Assembly: GCA_038496445.1 (NCBI GenBank)
Contig: JALMLS010000211.1
Coordinates: 99,106-163,105 of the forward strand
From: Trichosphaerium sp. ATCC 40318
Taxonomy: Eukaryota > Discosea > Flabellinia > Trichosidae
DNA length: 64,000 nt
Direction of reading: 5' to 3'
Part shown: positions 11,028-22,407 of the stretch, in pieces
Layout: each line of letters starts with the position of its first letter
How positions within the stretch are numbered: position 1 is the first letter of the stretch
Notes under the pieces: generated by a model
Told to the model about the DNA's origin: nothing
What the model saw: only the letters and a program-made list of their open reading frames with translations
Databases searched by the model: none
Made by a program: the position numbers and the translations under genes

Positions 11028-11592
11028 ATTTGTGTTACTGAAAGAGTGGTATTTGACGTGGCGGTGTTTGAGATTTCGAAAGACAATTAATCGCTGACTG
11101 GTTGCCAAAGTCAACATTTTTAGTTTATACCATAGTGTGATAAACGTGGGTTTGTAATCCTGGAACTCAATGTAGTACAAACTACCAGCGTGTTTTACTG
11201 AGAAGATGACGTGGACCGGACAAGCGGGTATATTTTTCGAAAGAGGGTTTGTGAGATCTCGCTTTATCTCATTCTCTATCTCCAGTGTAGAACTACAGTA
11301 TTGACAAAACTTATTGCGGATAAAACAGAAAGCGCACAGCTGGGAGGAACTTCGTCATTGTAAACTGCATGTTAAATTTATTACAAGTTTCTTTTGAATT
11401 GCTGTTTAGCACCTACTACGTTGACACTCCCCGCTTATACCCGGCTGTATAAAACTGTAAACCGCGTAACAGTACAAATAAGGACAATCCTGTGAGTAGT
11501 TTTATCGTAAAAGATAAAAGACACATTTGACTTTTGGTTTACTGAAGTTTATCAAAAAAGTTTTTTACAACTATTCCACCGAGTGTGTACAC

Positions 11593-13687
11593 ATGAAATG
11601 CGTATACAGCGTAACATCGGCTATAGTATTATTCTTATGTATAATGTACAACCATGTTAGTGCTGGTTTGATATCTCAAGGGCCTCCAGCATTAGACATA
11701 CCTCTTATACCTCTAAATTTTGGGTCAAATGACATTTCTTGGCGTTTTGATAACGTGACGCTCGTGCCTGAACAAAGCGCTAATATTACAGGTATATACG
11801 CTATAAATCTTCAATAGATATTCTATAGTACAATAGTTTTACTTTTTCTCGATCTTTTATCTCGTCACGTGTATTTTCCATTTTTTTTTATCTAACAAGC
11901 CTAACCTATCTTTTGTTTCACATTAGGCAATGTCGTACTATTCAAAGAGTTTGAAGAGCCTCAGGAAGACAGAATTCTTAAATACCAAAAACTAGGCGCA
12001 ATCGCGGTAGTTTCTAGGTCCATGAGACCTGGAAGAGGAGAGTATATACTACATTCTCGTAGGAGTAAGATAAAAGCAAGTGGTTTTTATTGTTTTAACA
12101 ATAAACTTTTTTTTTTGCTGATATTTTTAGATACCAGTAGCCGAAATTGAAGCATCAGAGTTTGATTACGAAGTGTTCAAACGTGTAGCGTATATCACAG
12201 TATCTACTACGCCTGATGTAAATGAATGGGCTGTTTTATTTGAGTCATGGTGGATGATTGCTTGGCAAGTATCTATGACACTGTTTAATCTTATAGCACT
12301 AGTGTACTGTATATACAAGTGCGTGTGGAACAGTTTTAAGTTGAATTCGTTGTTAATTTTTAATCCTTTTGTTTGTAGCTTGGTTGCTCACGTGCGCAAG
12401 ACATACTTCGCAGCTGATGTACCTAAAATTTCACTTTGTGTTATTGTGGCAGCAATTTTATCTCGCCTTGTATTCCATTGTGCGCACGTTTTTTAAATTG
12501 AAAAAAAAGTTTGGTATTTTTGGAATCTTATTTCAGCTGGTTTAACCTTTTATTTTCAGGTATTGATCCAGTTGGTTACCTAAAAATATATCCATTTTAT
12601 ATAGTAGATTTATCTTTCTCCACAAGCGTTTGTTTCTCGTAAGTCGTCATGTTTTTTTTTTGTTTGTTTTTTTTTTATTAACTAATTTGTAGCGTTTGTT
12701 CTTCGCTTCTCATAACCCTTTATTGGTATAACTATCACGTGATATTAAGTAAATTATTTAATACTCTGTAGGCACCAAATTCTTACTAGTAAGACTGTAT
12801 CAGCTCTTAAGCACTTGTCGAGATTACGATACACTTTCTATGCAATGATTGGTTTACTGGTCGTTTTACTCGTCATTCACGCAACTGCGTCATTTTTTTA
12901 CGATGGGGAGGTTTTTAATACACCAGCTTTATTACTTGTACGCGCTTTATAAGATTAGGAAAAATCGTAAACTTACTGTTCTGTAGTTTATTTATCTTTG
13001 TGGGACACTCGTTTATTGCTTGGTTATTTCTTTGCTTATAATAAAAAGACTACGTACTATGCACTCACCTGATGACCGAACAGCGTCAATGATAAGGAAG
13101 GTATGTTATTTACATGTTTTACGTAGCAAAGGAAGTTGTAAAAACAACACATTTGCAGTGAATAACTTTCTTTGAACATAACTTTTTTTTTTGTTTTAGG
13201 TTCTTTACAGAGTTATTATAATCATTTGCTTCATGTTAGTTATATTTGCTTATGTGCCAATGGGCCTTTTTAATTTCACAAATACGCCCATTAGATACGC
13301 AATATTGTGGTACACGTGGTTTGCTATTACAACACTCATGGACATGGTATGCACTTGGTTTTTTTTCCAAAAGACAGATACAAAAAATTCTCAACACGTG
13401 CCAATCTTTGACAGCTTCCCATTTGAGTCCTTGATTTTATTTTTATCCTCATTTGGAAACCGCCTTTTTGTCAATTTTATAAATATTAGCACTGTGCTAA
13501 AGGAGCCGCTGTGTATCTATACTTTTTTTGTCACCAATCTCTTTTCTTATTTTTTTATTAGGCACAGATTTTTATGGCCGCAGCGCCTGCAGTTACTATT
13601 GCTCATACACCAAGTGAGAGTTCAAAAATGGCTGGTTTACGTGCTTTAAGTACCCCTGAAGCAGCTATTCAGACATCTTCATTGTAA
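11593..13687 (+). CDS. PA-domain seven-transmembrane protein
   Basis: About ten exons: 11593-11791, 11927-12064, about 12131/12138-12318, 12379-12479, 12560-12638, 12693-12725, 12772-12937, 12987-13100, 13200-13346 and 13562-13687. The third exon's start is uncertain: splicing at 12131 gives IPVAEIEAS, a typical PA-domain end, but phase favours 12138. The protein has a signal peptide, a luminal/extracellular protease-associated-like domain (GNVVLFKEF ... KYQKLGAIAVVSRS), then seven hydrophobic helices starting with WWMIAWQVSMTLFNLIALVY and ending with WYTWFAITTLMDM, and an Ala/Ser-rich cytosolic tail. PA domains usually bind peptides or sorting ligands. SPPL proteases also combine PA with a multipass membrane part, but their YD and GxGD motifs are absent. 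It may be a receptor or sorting protein. Confidence 0.7.
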
Positions 13688-14116
13688 GACACTTTTAGCA
13701 ATTTTCGTAAGCTCAAATGTACATAAATACCATGTAAATAAACCAGTTCATCTGGTGTTTATATTTCAATGTCCATTTCATGTTATTGATCCGTTTAGAA
13801 AAAGATAGCAGTACTTGCAAGTCTTGTTAAAATAAAAAGGTAAAATTTTGTCTCCCATAGAGATGCAAAGGTCCCTGGACATTCTGAAAACCTACGCATT
13901 TCTCAACATTGTTTTTTTTCATGTTTTGGGAGAACAGTTAACACTTCATAACCGGCTGTTATCTGAATAAGCCAAGAATTCCAGCGGTATTGTTGGTAAC
14001 GTTTCTAGATACTGACGTAACAATTTACACTTGTGTAAAAATAATTCTAGTGTTTTGTTATCTGTTCCCTTTTCCAAAAAGGTCTGTTGACCGTCAACAT
14101 TAATAATACTTACCAA
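13688..14116. other. Intergenic, no gene seen
   Basis: This AT-rich gap holds the 3' end of the PA-7TM gene, with AATAAA near 13737, and the presumed promoter of the F-box/MORN gene. No ORF with recognisable content is present. Confidence 0.6.
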
Positions 14117-14995
14117 ATGGCATACTATCGCAGCAATGCGGTACCTATTTCAATTCCAATAAGGGTTACAGCAGCAACTGAACCACGTGAAGAACCTTCA
14201 ACACCACAAGAAGAAACAGAAGCTACAACGCTTACAGAAGATATACACGCGGTAATTAACGTTTTACAAGTGCTTACAATCAGTATTAATCAAAACATGT
14301 AGATCTGTCACCTATTACGCCTTCCCGTTGAGATATACCTTGATATCATTGATATAGACCTTGAAACATACATTAAACTCCCTATTTTATGTAAAAACAC
14401 GACACCAACAAGATTCGATACTGAACTTAACAAACATGGAAAATGGCTTAGAATCAAAAATTTTACTCATGTGAAGGGAGAACAACATTATGTCAATGGT
14501 ATACTTGAAGGAGAATGTAAGAAGTGGTATGATAACGGACAAATTGAAGAAACGTGTTGTTATGTAAATGATAAACAACATGGTCAGTATAAACAGTGGT
14601 ATGAGACTGGCCAATTGAAGGAACATTATCACTATGTCAATGGTACATTTGAAGGCGAGTTTAAGACTTGGTATGAGAATGGTCAATGTCAAGAACACTG
14701 CTACTATATTTATGATAAACTTGAAGGAGAATACAAGAAGTACCATGATAATGGAACGCTATGGGAACAATGCTATTATGAGAATGGTACAAGAGAAGGA
14801 CTTCAATGTATTTGGTATAAAAATGGCCAATTGAAAATGCTTTGTAACCTTGTTAATGGTATACGAGAAGGAGAGCAAAGTACTTGGTATAAAAATGGTA
14901 ATCGTCATGAACAGTTTAATTGTGTAAATGGTAAGCGTAATGGTGAAGTTAAGTATTGGAAAAGGGATGGAACCTTACTAATTATGGAAGGGTAA
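14117..14995 (+). CDS. F-box-like protein with seven MORN-variant (YwqK-like) repeats
   Basis: Exon 1 (14117-14251) encodes a 45-residue low-complexity leader rich in Pro, Glu and Thr. A 51-bp intron (14252-14302) is followed by one exon, 14303-14995, giving 275 residues in total. Exon 2 opens with an F-box-like segment, LLRLPVEIYLDIIDIDLE followed by LPILCK. Seven units of 24 residues follow, of the form VNGxxEGExKxWYxNGQLxE. These are the MORN-variant repeats annotated in bacteria as YwqK-family antitoxin repeats. An F-box would recruit a Skp1-Cullin ubiquitin ligase and the repeats would bind a substrate; that is inference. Without the intron, the frame would meet a TAG at 14300, which is the acceptor site. 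Three other loci in the window are relatives. Confidence 0.8.
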
Positions 14996-15309
14996 TGAAA
15001 GCAAAAGTTGAGCAATGCCAACGCAGTTTCATTGAAACCTCTGTATTTAAAATATTAAAGTTACTATATTTTGTATTAATTAGATTCCTACAAATGTCCA
15101 GGTTACTCGATTCTGTTGGTACTGCCCAAAGAACAATTTAATGGTGGCTCGGATTGGCTTTTTTAGCAACAACTCGGCTTTCAAACAAGAGTAAAGTTGT
15201 ACTTACACCAATTGGGTTTGTAATTAGTCCTTTTCCAAGTTTTTCAAAGTCTTTAAAAAGGCGAAGATATTAATCATAACGACCAGAATATTTGCGTTAC
15301 CTCAAAAAC

Positions 15310-15590
15310 AGTTTTTGTTTCACGGAGGGCATGTCCAAATTCTAAATAGGTCAATCCATGTCTTAGTTTGGAAATGTCGAAGTATACCAATTGCTGATAC
15401 ACTGTAATTACCCACATATACGAAGTGGAGAATATAAGAAGTGGCCAATAGAGGGTACAAAGTAATTACACCAATGGTATATGCAACGGAGAATACAAGG
15501 ATTAGCATTCAAATGGTCAATTGAGAGCATAGTGATTACACAGTGGTAAACGAGAACAAGTATGGAATTGCTGAAAACGGCGTTAAACCC
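15310..15590 (+). pseudogene. Decayed MORN-variant repeat gene
   Basis: Fragments of the repeat are readable in shifting frames: QLLIHCNY, then RSGEYKKW, then NGICNGEYKD-stop-HSNGQL, then HSGKRE. Stops and frame changes interrupt every unit, so this is a dead copy about 300 bp downstream of the intact gene at 14117-14995. The rest of 14996-16316 has no recognisable gene. Short ORFs at 15543-15909 lack family signatures. Confidence 0.72.
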
Positions 15591-16316
15591 TTGAATGATA
15601 TGTACAAATGTCTGTTTGGTGTACAACCCTCAAAACTAACAACATCTTTCGAGTGTAGAATGACTGCAACATGGATAGCTCTCACCTATATGCCTCTAAG
15701 TCATGGCTGTACACGTGTTTTATCGTTACAGACGTTTGGGTAAAACTTGGTATGACTCACATAAATCAACTACAAACGCCTACAACGTGTATACAGAACA
15801 TGGCGAGCAGCAATCACCCACATCCCACCCAAAAAATTTCCTTTTCAGCTTTGTTTTTAAAAAACCTGTAAAACTTTCTTTTATTTTCCAAGTGTTTCTT
15901 GTACAATAGATAACAAATGCTTGGCGCTGCGCTAGAGCCACAAGATATTTTGTCTTCCTCCCAACATCGTCTAAGTTGAGTCCCCTTTGGTTAGTTGATA
16001 GAAGAGAATAGTAGTATTAGTGTTATACTCTAACGCACCAATACAACCAAGATTACTTGTAGCAACAGCTGCTTTTTATAACAAGGCAGTCAGTTAGTGT
16101 TCTGTTTTGTTTCTTCTTTAGACTTGTTAAACAATAAACGATCATAATCCCAAAAACCTTACTCGCGCTTGTTTTTGGTAGAAAATGAATTGCTTGAACA
16201 ACCCGTTCAAGTTAAGAAAAAAAACTCAAGGAGAGATCATGAAGGGTGATGAATCCAAAACGAAACATAATTGTAATGTGAAGGGTTTATTACAATAAAC
16301 ATTGTTAGTTGTACGT

Positions 16317-16658
16317 TTACACGCAATCAATATATGAAGTGTCTTGAATCCTTATTTTAAGGCCAATACATCCACGATCGAGGCATGAACGGCATTTCTT
16401 TGATCCTGATACTTTGTTTACACCAGGATAGTTCTTGTCTGGGCAATCGAATATATGCTCTTTACAGAGCAAGTCTCCATTATCTCTCCCTACACTCTTC
16501 GTTAAAAGACACAAGTTCAACAAGCAATTGTTCAAAGAGCTTGGTTGTATTGTTGTATGTGACGTACTGTACTTTCTGGAGCATACAGGGCAGGCTGACT
16601 GAGCTTCGGCAATGTAAAGCAAGCAAAGGGCAACAGCGAAGAGTATTATGAGTTTCAT
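16317..16658 (-). CDS. Secreted Cys-rich small protein, copy 1
   Basis: An intronless ORF of 113 residues starts with a strong signal peptide (MKLIILFAVALCLLYIAEAQ). The mature part of about 93 residues has ten cysteines, including CPVC near the start, CRSC, and DRGC, ending DTSYIDCV. The spacing suggests a disulphide-stabilised extracellular protein. The fold recalls invertebrate-type lysozymes (destabilase-like: CLLxLC, KEHIFDCPD, CRSCLDRGCIG), but I cannot confirm the catalytic residues. It differs from copy 2 mainly by four extra residues (HTTI) near position 32. Confidence 0.72.
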   Translation of the reverse strand: MKLIILFAVALCLLYIAEAQSACPVCSRKYSTSHTTIQPSSLNNCLLNLCLLTKSVGRDNGDLLCKEHIFDCPDKNYPGVNKVSGSKKCRSCLDRGCIGLKIRIQDTSYIDCV

Positions 16659-17691
16659 GTTTTAGGGGAGTAGTTGTTTGTATTGTTGTTGTTAAGAACT
16701 ATGTGTGTCTATTTGAAGGTGCACAGCCCACATTTTTGTGAGTTACTTCAGCTACTTCACGACACTCCCCGCGCCACGGAACTATTCATATTCTAAATTC
16801 AAAGACCATAATCTCGTATTGTAGGTGTTTTGCCTCTCTTTGAACCTATCGGGAAAACATCGGAAAAACAAAACAGCCATTAACTGAAAACTGTGTGAGA
16901 GAATCTCCCGACCTCTATTTTTTTGATTGTATACTGTATGTTACTTAGTTGCTTTGATGGGTATACAGTAAAGGGTTATAATTTAATATCTATATATATA
17001 TGAAGGTCGCAGCATGTACACGCAGTTTCCTCACTTTATTTCACGTGTACACGTTTTTTCCCTGTGATATTGGCGACTACTTTAGGAATCCTTGTAGGTT
17101 TGTATGACTGATTGTTTGAACGTCTTGTTCTAATTTAGCTATTTTTTTTCACATCAATATTCACGCCATACCCACCAATAGCTTACTATTTTTGAGCGAA
17201 CGTCGGAGTCGTGTACCTAGCGAAGTGATGGCCTGATTGGAGGGAAGAGAGCTCTTTTCTCGATGTCCCACATTCGAACTTACTAGAACAATTACCGCTG
17301 TCCTGGACCGCTGTGTTACCTCGGAAATTCTCGTGTAGTTTTCACGAATAGCGTAGAGTAAAGGAGTGGCGTTTGCCCTTTGTCACATTCTTGTTTAATC
17401 TTACAGCTAGACAGCTAAGTTTCAACTTTGTCGCCTTATTGTTTCTGTTTCAGTTAAACAGTTTGGCTTTTTTTAAAGTTTATCCGATGAATCTCCGATT
17501 CTTAGGAGACCCTTCATAACGCTTTATGTAGCGTTGTGATAATTGCCACATAATTTTGGTTATTCTCCACTGGCGAGGAGGTGTCGTGTTTTTTTCACTG
17601 AAACATGTGTTTAGTTTTGAGGACTGTGCACCTTCAAATAGACACACATAGTTCTTAACAACAACAATACAAACAACTACTCCCCTAAAAC

Positions 17692-18021
17692 ATGAAACTC
17701 ATAATACTCTTCGCTGTTGCCCTTTGCTTGCTTTACATTGCCGAAGCTCAGTCAGCCTGCCCTGTATGCTCCAGAAAGTACAGTACGTCACAACCAAGCT
17801 CTTTGAACAATTGCTTGTTGAACTTGTGTCTTTTAACGAAGAGTGTAGGGAGAGATAATGGAGACTTGCTCTGTAAAGAGCATATATTCGATTGCCCAGA
17901 CAAGAACTATCCTGGTGTAAACAAAGTATCAGGATCAAAGAAATGCCGTTCATGCCTCGATCGTGGATGTATTGGCCTTAAAATAAGGATTCAAGACACT
18001 TCATATATTGATTGCGTGTAA
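17692..18021 (+). CDS. Secreted Cys-rich small protein, copy 2
   Basis: This is the 109-residue twin of the gene at 16317-16658, in the right arm of the inverted duplication. The signal peptide and every cysteine are conserved; four residues (HTTI) are absent. The 5' flank, and a 3' flank containing AATAAA, are shared with copy 1 over the whole arm, so both copies probably have the same promoter elements and expression. The gap from 18022 to 18802 holds the end of the arm and AT-rich sequence with no gene seen. Confidence 0.72.
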   Translation: MKLIILFAVALCLLYIAEAQSACPVCSRKYSTSQPSSLNNCLLNLCLLTKSVGRDNGDLLCKEHIFDCPDKNYPGVNKVSGSKKCRSCLDRGCIGLKIRIQDTSYIDCV

Positions 18022-18802
18022 ACGTACAACTAACAATGTTTATTGTAATAAACCCTTCACATTACAATTATGTTTCGTTTTGGCTTCATCACCCTTCATG
18101 ATCTCTCCTTGAGTTTTTTTTCTTAACTTGAACGGGTTGTTCAAGCAATTCATTTTCTACCAAACACTACAATGCATTGATATATGCCAGTTGCACAGAT
18201 TCGTGACTCAATAATACGCCCATAGGTATTGAAAAAAGTTTAACTTCATTGCCGTAGCGCAAGTTTCACTTCGGATCTATCGCAAATTAAATAGCGCAGA
18301 CATCATACTAATTCTCTCTTGTTCAGAAGCAATTAAAACAATGTAGTGAACCCGCACCTTAGTCGCGTTACTAACAACAGATGGTAGTTGAGAAAGAAAT
18401 AAATGTGAATAGTAGCGTTTATTAAGGAGAACTTCATTCAGCATTCATACCTGAGCTTGAACTCTGAAAAAATGAAAAACCAGAATAAAGTGAGAAGGAA
18501 CAAATATGCGTTATATTTTGGAATATGTGCTTTGTCTATTTACTTTACAATTGCAACCCATATAAAAAAAAAAACTAATGTGTAATACATCCACACACAA
18601 TAATTATAAATGTCATGATAATTGATTCAAGTATCTACACGAGTAGACATCAAAAAATATTTTCGCTTAGCGAAGACTGTTTACTGACTTTTTTTTTTTT
18701 TCTTGCGAGGAATAAATAAAAAATAAGCCAAATAAACTGATCCGCAAAGAAACGAAGAAAGAAAATTTGTATGTGATAGAATACGTTCTGTTTTCTTTTT
18801 TT

Positions 18803-21250
18803 TTAGGCCACATTGTCTTCCAAGACAGTGAATCGCTTATCTTTATCCATGACAGCCTTTAATGGAGTGTATGCGAAACCAGGGAGTGGTTGACATTCCA
18901 AAGATCCAGCGTAACGAGTAGAACCCCATCCTTGAACACCGATGTTTCCTTTTTGTCCCATCTCTACGATATCGCCGTTTTCTTCCATCAGAGCGACCTA
19001 AGGAGATAGTATAAATATCATAGACATCGTATTTAGAACTGTAAAGCAAGAGGAAAGGGAAAGAAGTAAAGAAAGTTGAAAAGACTTACTCTGTTGAAAG
19101 GTAGACTTGATTTTGGTCCAAATTTACCGCCATGAGCCAAGTAGTTCTCATGAGTTTCTGCAAATATAACAGATACGTTTTGACTACCCATAGTAATAAC
19201 AACACGATCCAAATCAAGTTTTTCAATTACACTACAAAAAGTAAGAAAAAAAAAAAAAGAAAAAATATGGTACGTACTCTTTTACGAGTTGAGTGTCTGG
19301 GATGTCTCCAGGGTAACCAACAATAACAGCAGCGCGGAGAGATGATGTATCTGTAGTCTCTAGCATTTCACATTCCAACAATTGTCTAAAATTAGATGCC
19401 ATATCACAGAGCACTGTACCTCTAAAAAAAGAGATCAGCGAAAAAAACCTCCTAAACAAAAAGCTCTTTGCTTTTGATTGATGGCCGTACTTGTCCATAT
19501 GGATAGTTCTCAATGTATGCTCAGGTGAGAAAACTTCCCAAGGAATAACAAAACGTGAACGGAAAGCCATAGTGATACCCCATCCTGAGATAAAAAATTA
19601 AATCCAAACGCTCAAAAGAAAATACCAAAAAAAAAATAAGGCGTACCGCAAACTAAACCAGCCGTTTGGTACGGTTGTAGATTAGATATAACACTATCAG
19701 CCTCAGTAATACCAATCTTGTTACCAATAAAAATAGCACTATTCATAATAGCGTATTCATTCCAGTGTACAGGCTGTTGAAAAAATAAGTTATGTCAACA
19801 AGCGCTTTGCTATAATTGTACTTCTTGAACTTTCTCCATTGGGTGAGGGCACACAAACATATAAGGCACTCGAGGATCTGCTTCTCTGTCCATTTTTTTC
19901 CAAGGAGCGATAGTAGGAAGAGCATGATGGACAAACAAACTTCTTAAATTAATCATTCCTAAAAAAAAGAAATCAAAAAAAAAAATGTACATATTCTTTC
20001 TTAACAAAATTAAAAGATAATTACTCACCATCAATAGCACGTTTTCCTGTGTGTATTACATATTTTAACTCTTTAAGAACATCATGTGTATTTGTCTGAA
20101 AGTAAGGCGCTATAGATTTCAGAGTAAGGGATCTAATACGTTGTACATTTTTTGAAAAAAAATCAACAAAAAAACAAGAAGAAAACGTACTGCTGTTCAA
20201 TAAAGGGAATGTTTCGTAAATGTTTTCCAGCTGGACGCTGTTACCGACCTTTGGTGCAAACATAAACAAACCAGGTCTGAACTTCTCCAAGGCATCACTA
20301 CGAACACAATAAGTTCCAAGCAACGCTTTAACGGTAAAGTACAAAAAAATCAAGAAAACAAACATTTGTCACAATAAAAACTGACAAACGCACATTAGAG
20401 GTTGTCCATAAATTTGTGGTGGCACCATAGCTACAGGGTGTCTTTGTGATCTACAACCACCAACAATAGCAGCCCACTAGAGCAAAGTTTAGAGACTTTT
20501 TGTTTAATACTTCCAATGTAATTAAATAGGTTACGTACAGCTTCGAGCTTGTTTGGCATGGCCATTGCGAAAGAAGTACCTTCAGCTCCACATGCTTCGC
20601 GCAAACCAGCAGCAATTGAATTAAAATCACCCTAATATGAGATGTTATTGAGCGAGTATTGTGCTTTTGGGTTGATTTAAAGCGATTCGGCGCAATAATA
20701 GGTGACAATAATTCAAACAGCGCGCAATTCATCCGCATTAGCGTTAATTTACCTTAAATTCTTTCCATGTACGTAATACATCCTCATTTACTTGACGCAC
20801 GACACTTTTATGCTCGTACTCGCTAATTTGGTCGTCGACGGCCTGGCTGAACGTCTGCATTGTAGGACCATACTCCCACTCATCAACAACGTGAGTTGAA
20901 AGCCTTGATGATCTGAAGTCTTGAAAGAACGCTTGTTGTTCCTTGTAATCTACCGAGATGTTTAATTAACGACTTTCGTGAAGAAATAACTCACGCTCTA
21001 AAAGTTTAGGGCTATCTTGATACTTCTGTATCTTTTCAGCGTATACTTCAGCAGTGTCAACTGGTGTTGGTTCTGTCCACCGTGTTGGGTAACTGTTAAT
21101 TTTTCCTCTCGTCTTGTTGTCTATGTTTCTGATTACGTTGTCTCTGGCACTTTGCTTTTTTGTTTGTACATAAGCATAAGAGCGCACCGCTTTGCGCGAT
21201 TTAGAGCGGTGGCCTCTGCTACATACTCGCTGTGCAGTTCGTCCAAGCAT
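18803..21250 (-). CDS. ANL-superfamily (acyl-CoA synthetase-like) protein with degenerate P-loop
   Basis: Twelve exons join in phase to 551 residues: 21250-20995, 20949-20753, 20631-20539, 20476-20394, 20297-20191, 20109-20029, 19958-19822, 19773-19647, 19584-19491, 19421-19278, 19231-19090 and 18997-18803. The Arg-rich start (MLGRTAQRVCSRGHRSKSRK) looks like a mitochondrial targeting sequence. The order of segments matches AMP-forming synthetases: a GTSFAMAMPNKLEAWAAIVG substrate-side motif, NKIGITEADSVISNLQPYQTAGL, PWEVFSPEHTLRTI and an EENGDIVEMGQKGNIGVQGW strand region. But the P-loop TSGTTGxPK is replaced by CPHPMEKVQ, the A5 region reads YPGDIPDTQ, and the usual C-terminal subdomain with its catalytic Lys is missing. 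It may be a pseudoenzyme. It is divergent from TRAPPC2 with 118 bp between starts. Confidence 0.7.
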
Positions 21251-21368
21251 TGTGTTAGGTAGCGTAGCGTAGATGGTCTAGAGTTCTTTCGTTTTCTACA
21301 GGCAAAATTTTGGCACAAAACGCTGTTTTATTGTCTTTATTACCAGCTAACCCTACACTTGGCTTACT

Positions 21369-22070
21369 ATGCTATTGGTAATTGTAGGTAAGGGAGACAA
21401 GACACTGTACGAGTATGAAGCTGAAAGCTCTCAGGTAGCCATTTTTTACACTAATAATACCGCTTGGTTACTGACACATCTGTAGCGACCACGAGAAGAC
21501 AATTATTTAGGGCAGTTTATTTTACACTCAGCTTTAGACACTGTAGAGGAACGGATGTGGCAAAATGCGAGCTGGTAGCTACTATTTAACAACGTAGCCA
21601 GTTATTAACGTATTTAGGTTCTTAAAGCGTGTTGACACTAAAGCGTATAACAATTGCGACGTATGGTGCTTTGTTTCCGCTGGGCGTACGTTGTTTAAAC
21701 GACAATTCTACAGCAAATAAAATTCTAATGGTACTTCAAATACTCACCAAACAACGTAGATACCAAATTCTTGCTTCTAATGCCAGTTAAAAACAAAAGC
21801 GAGGATACAATTAAAACATTTTTTTGGGAAGTTTATGAGCTCTACTTGAAGGCACGTGTCACTATCACAACATTTTATGCAATGTCAAAAAAATTTAATA
21901 ATAATACGATCACTAGGTACTCATGAACCCATTCTACGAACCAAATAGCACTATAACATCCTCTACGTTTCACCAACGCGTAAAAGGTACCAACACTTGA
22001 ATCATTAGGCTCTTTACCTTCATTGCAACTGAGTGTTTTTGTAGGTATCATAAATAGAAAATTGTATTAA
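21369..22070 (+). CDS. TRAPPC2: TRAPP complex subunit 2 (sedlin)
   Basis: Six exons join in phase to 136 residues: 21369-21434, 21486-21574, 21618-21685, 21760-21851, 21917-21986 and 22045-22070. The profile matches sedlin along its whole length: LLVIVGKGDKTLYEYE, then LGQFILHSALDTVEERMW, WFVSAG-type CFVSAGHTKFLLLM, DTIKTFFWEVYELYLK and the highly conserved MNPFYEPNSTITSSTFHQRV. Typical length is 140. The protein is part of the TRAPP tether that activates Rab1 in ER-Golgi traffic. The intron at 21852-21916 begins with GC (GCACGT). Confidence 0.93.
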
Positions 22071-22407
22071 AAACCACGCAATTCGAACGTGAGAGAATCT
22101 ATTAGAGAAAGATTTGTAATTACTATGTCTCTATGAAAGCATTTTTGAAAAAACCCTGTGTTTCACCGATTTAAACGCCACAGCAATACGCTGTAGTGTG
22201 TTTATACAACATCGGCTAAATAGTTACCGGCCTTACCTGAAACGGAAAGGATTTAACCGTACAGTTTATGTATGGTTTGCACATGCGTGGTTGACCTGTT
22301 ACCATTGGTTGTCGTGAGAGTTTAACATCTTGAGAAGCAAATAAGGCTTAGTACAAGTTAGGGGTAACTTAGCTTTTTCCGGATTTTTGTTTTAGTTTTT
22401 TCGTAAC
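22071..22407. other. Intergenic, no gene seen
   Basis: About 340 bp between TRAPPC2 and the desaturase gene. No ORF or structured element is recognised; it presumably holds the desaturase promoter. Confidence 0.55.

Larger units (their letters stand above)
16174..18162. repeat. Large inverted duplication (two ~0.55-kb arms, ~0.9-kb spacer)
   Basis: The left arm is about 16174-16726 and the right arm about 17624-18162. They are near-identical reverse complements; I noticed a 12-bp coding indel and a few single-base changes. Each arm carries a complete Cys-rich secreted-protein gene with its 5' and 3' flanks, and the two genes point away from the spacer. The spacer 16727-17623 has no recognisable gene. 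High identity in UTR as well as coding sequence indicates a recent duplication or ongoing gene conversion. Confidence 0.9.

Noticed and set aside
11593-13687. Signal peptide peptidase-like (SPPL) intramembrane protease
   Set aside because: SPPL2 also has a PA domain before its membrane part, but the YD and GxGD active-site motifs and the PAL motif are absent and only seven helices are seen.
14300-14302. Nonsense codon or readthrough in the F-box/MORN gene at 14 kb
   Set aside because: The TAG is the acceptor of a 51-bp intron placed as in the other family members; exon phases match.
16385-16651. ORF antisense to the secreted Cys-rich gene (and its mirror at 17699-17953)
   Set aside because: It is duplicated only because the arm is duplicated; the opposite strand has the signal peptide and conserved cysteines.
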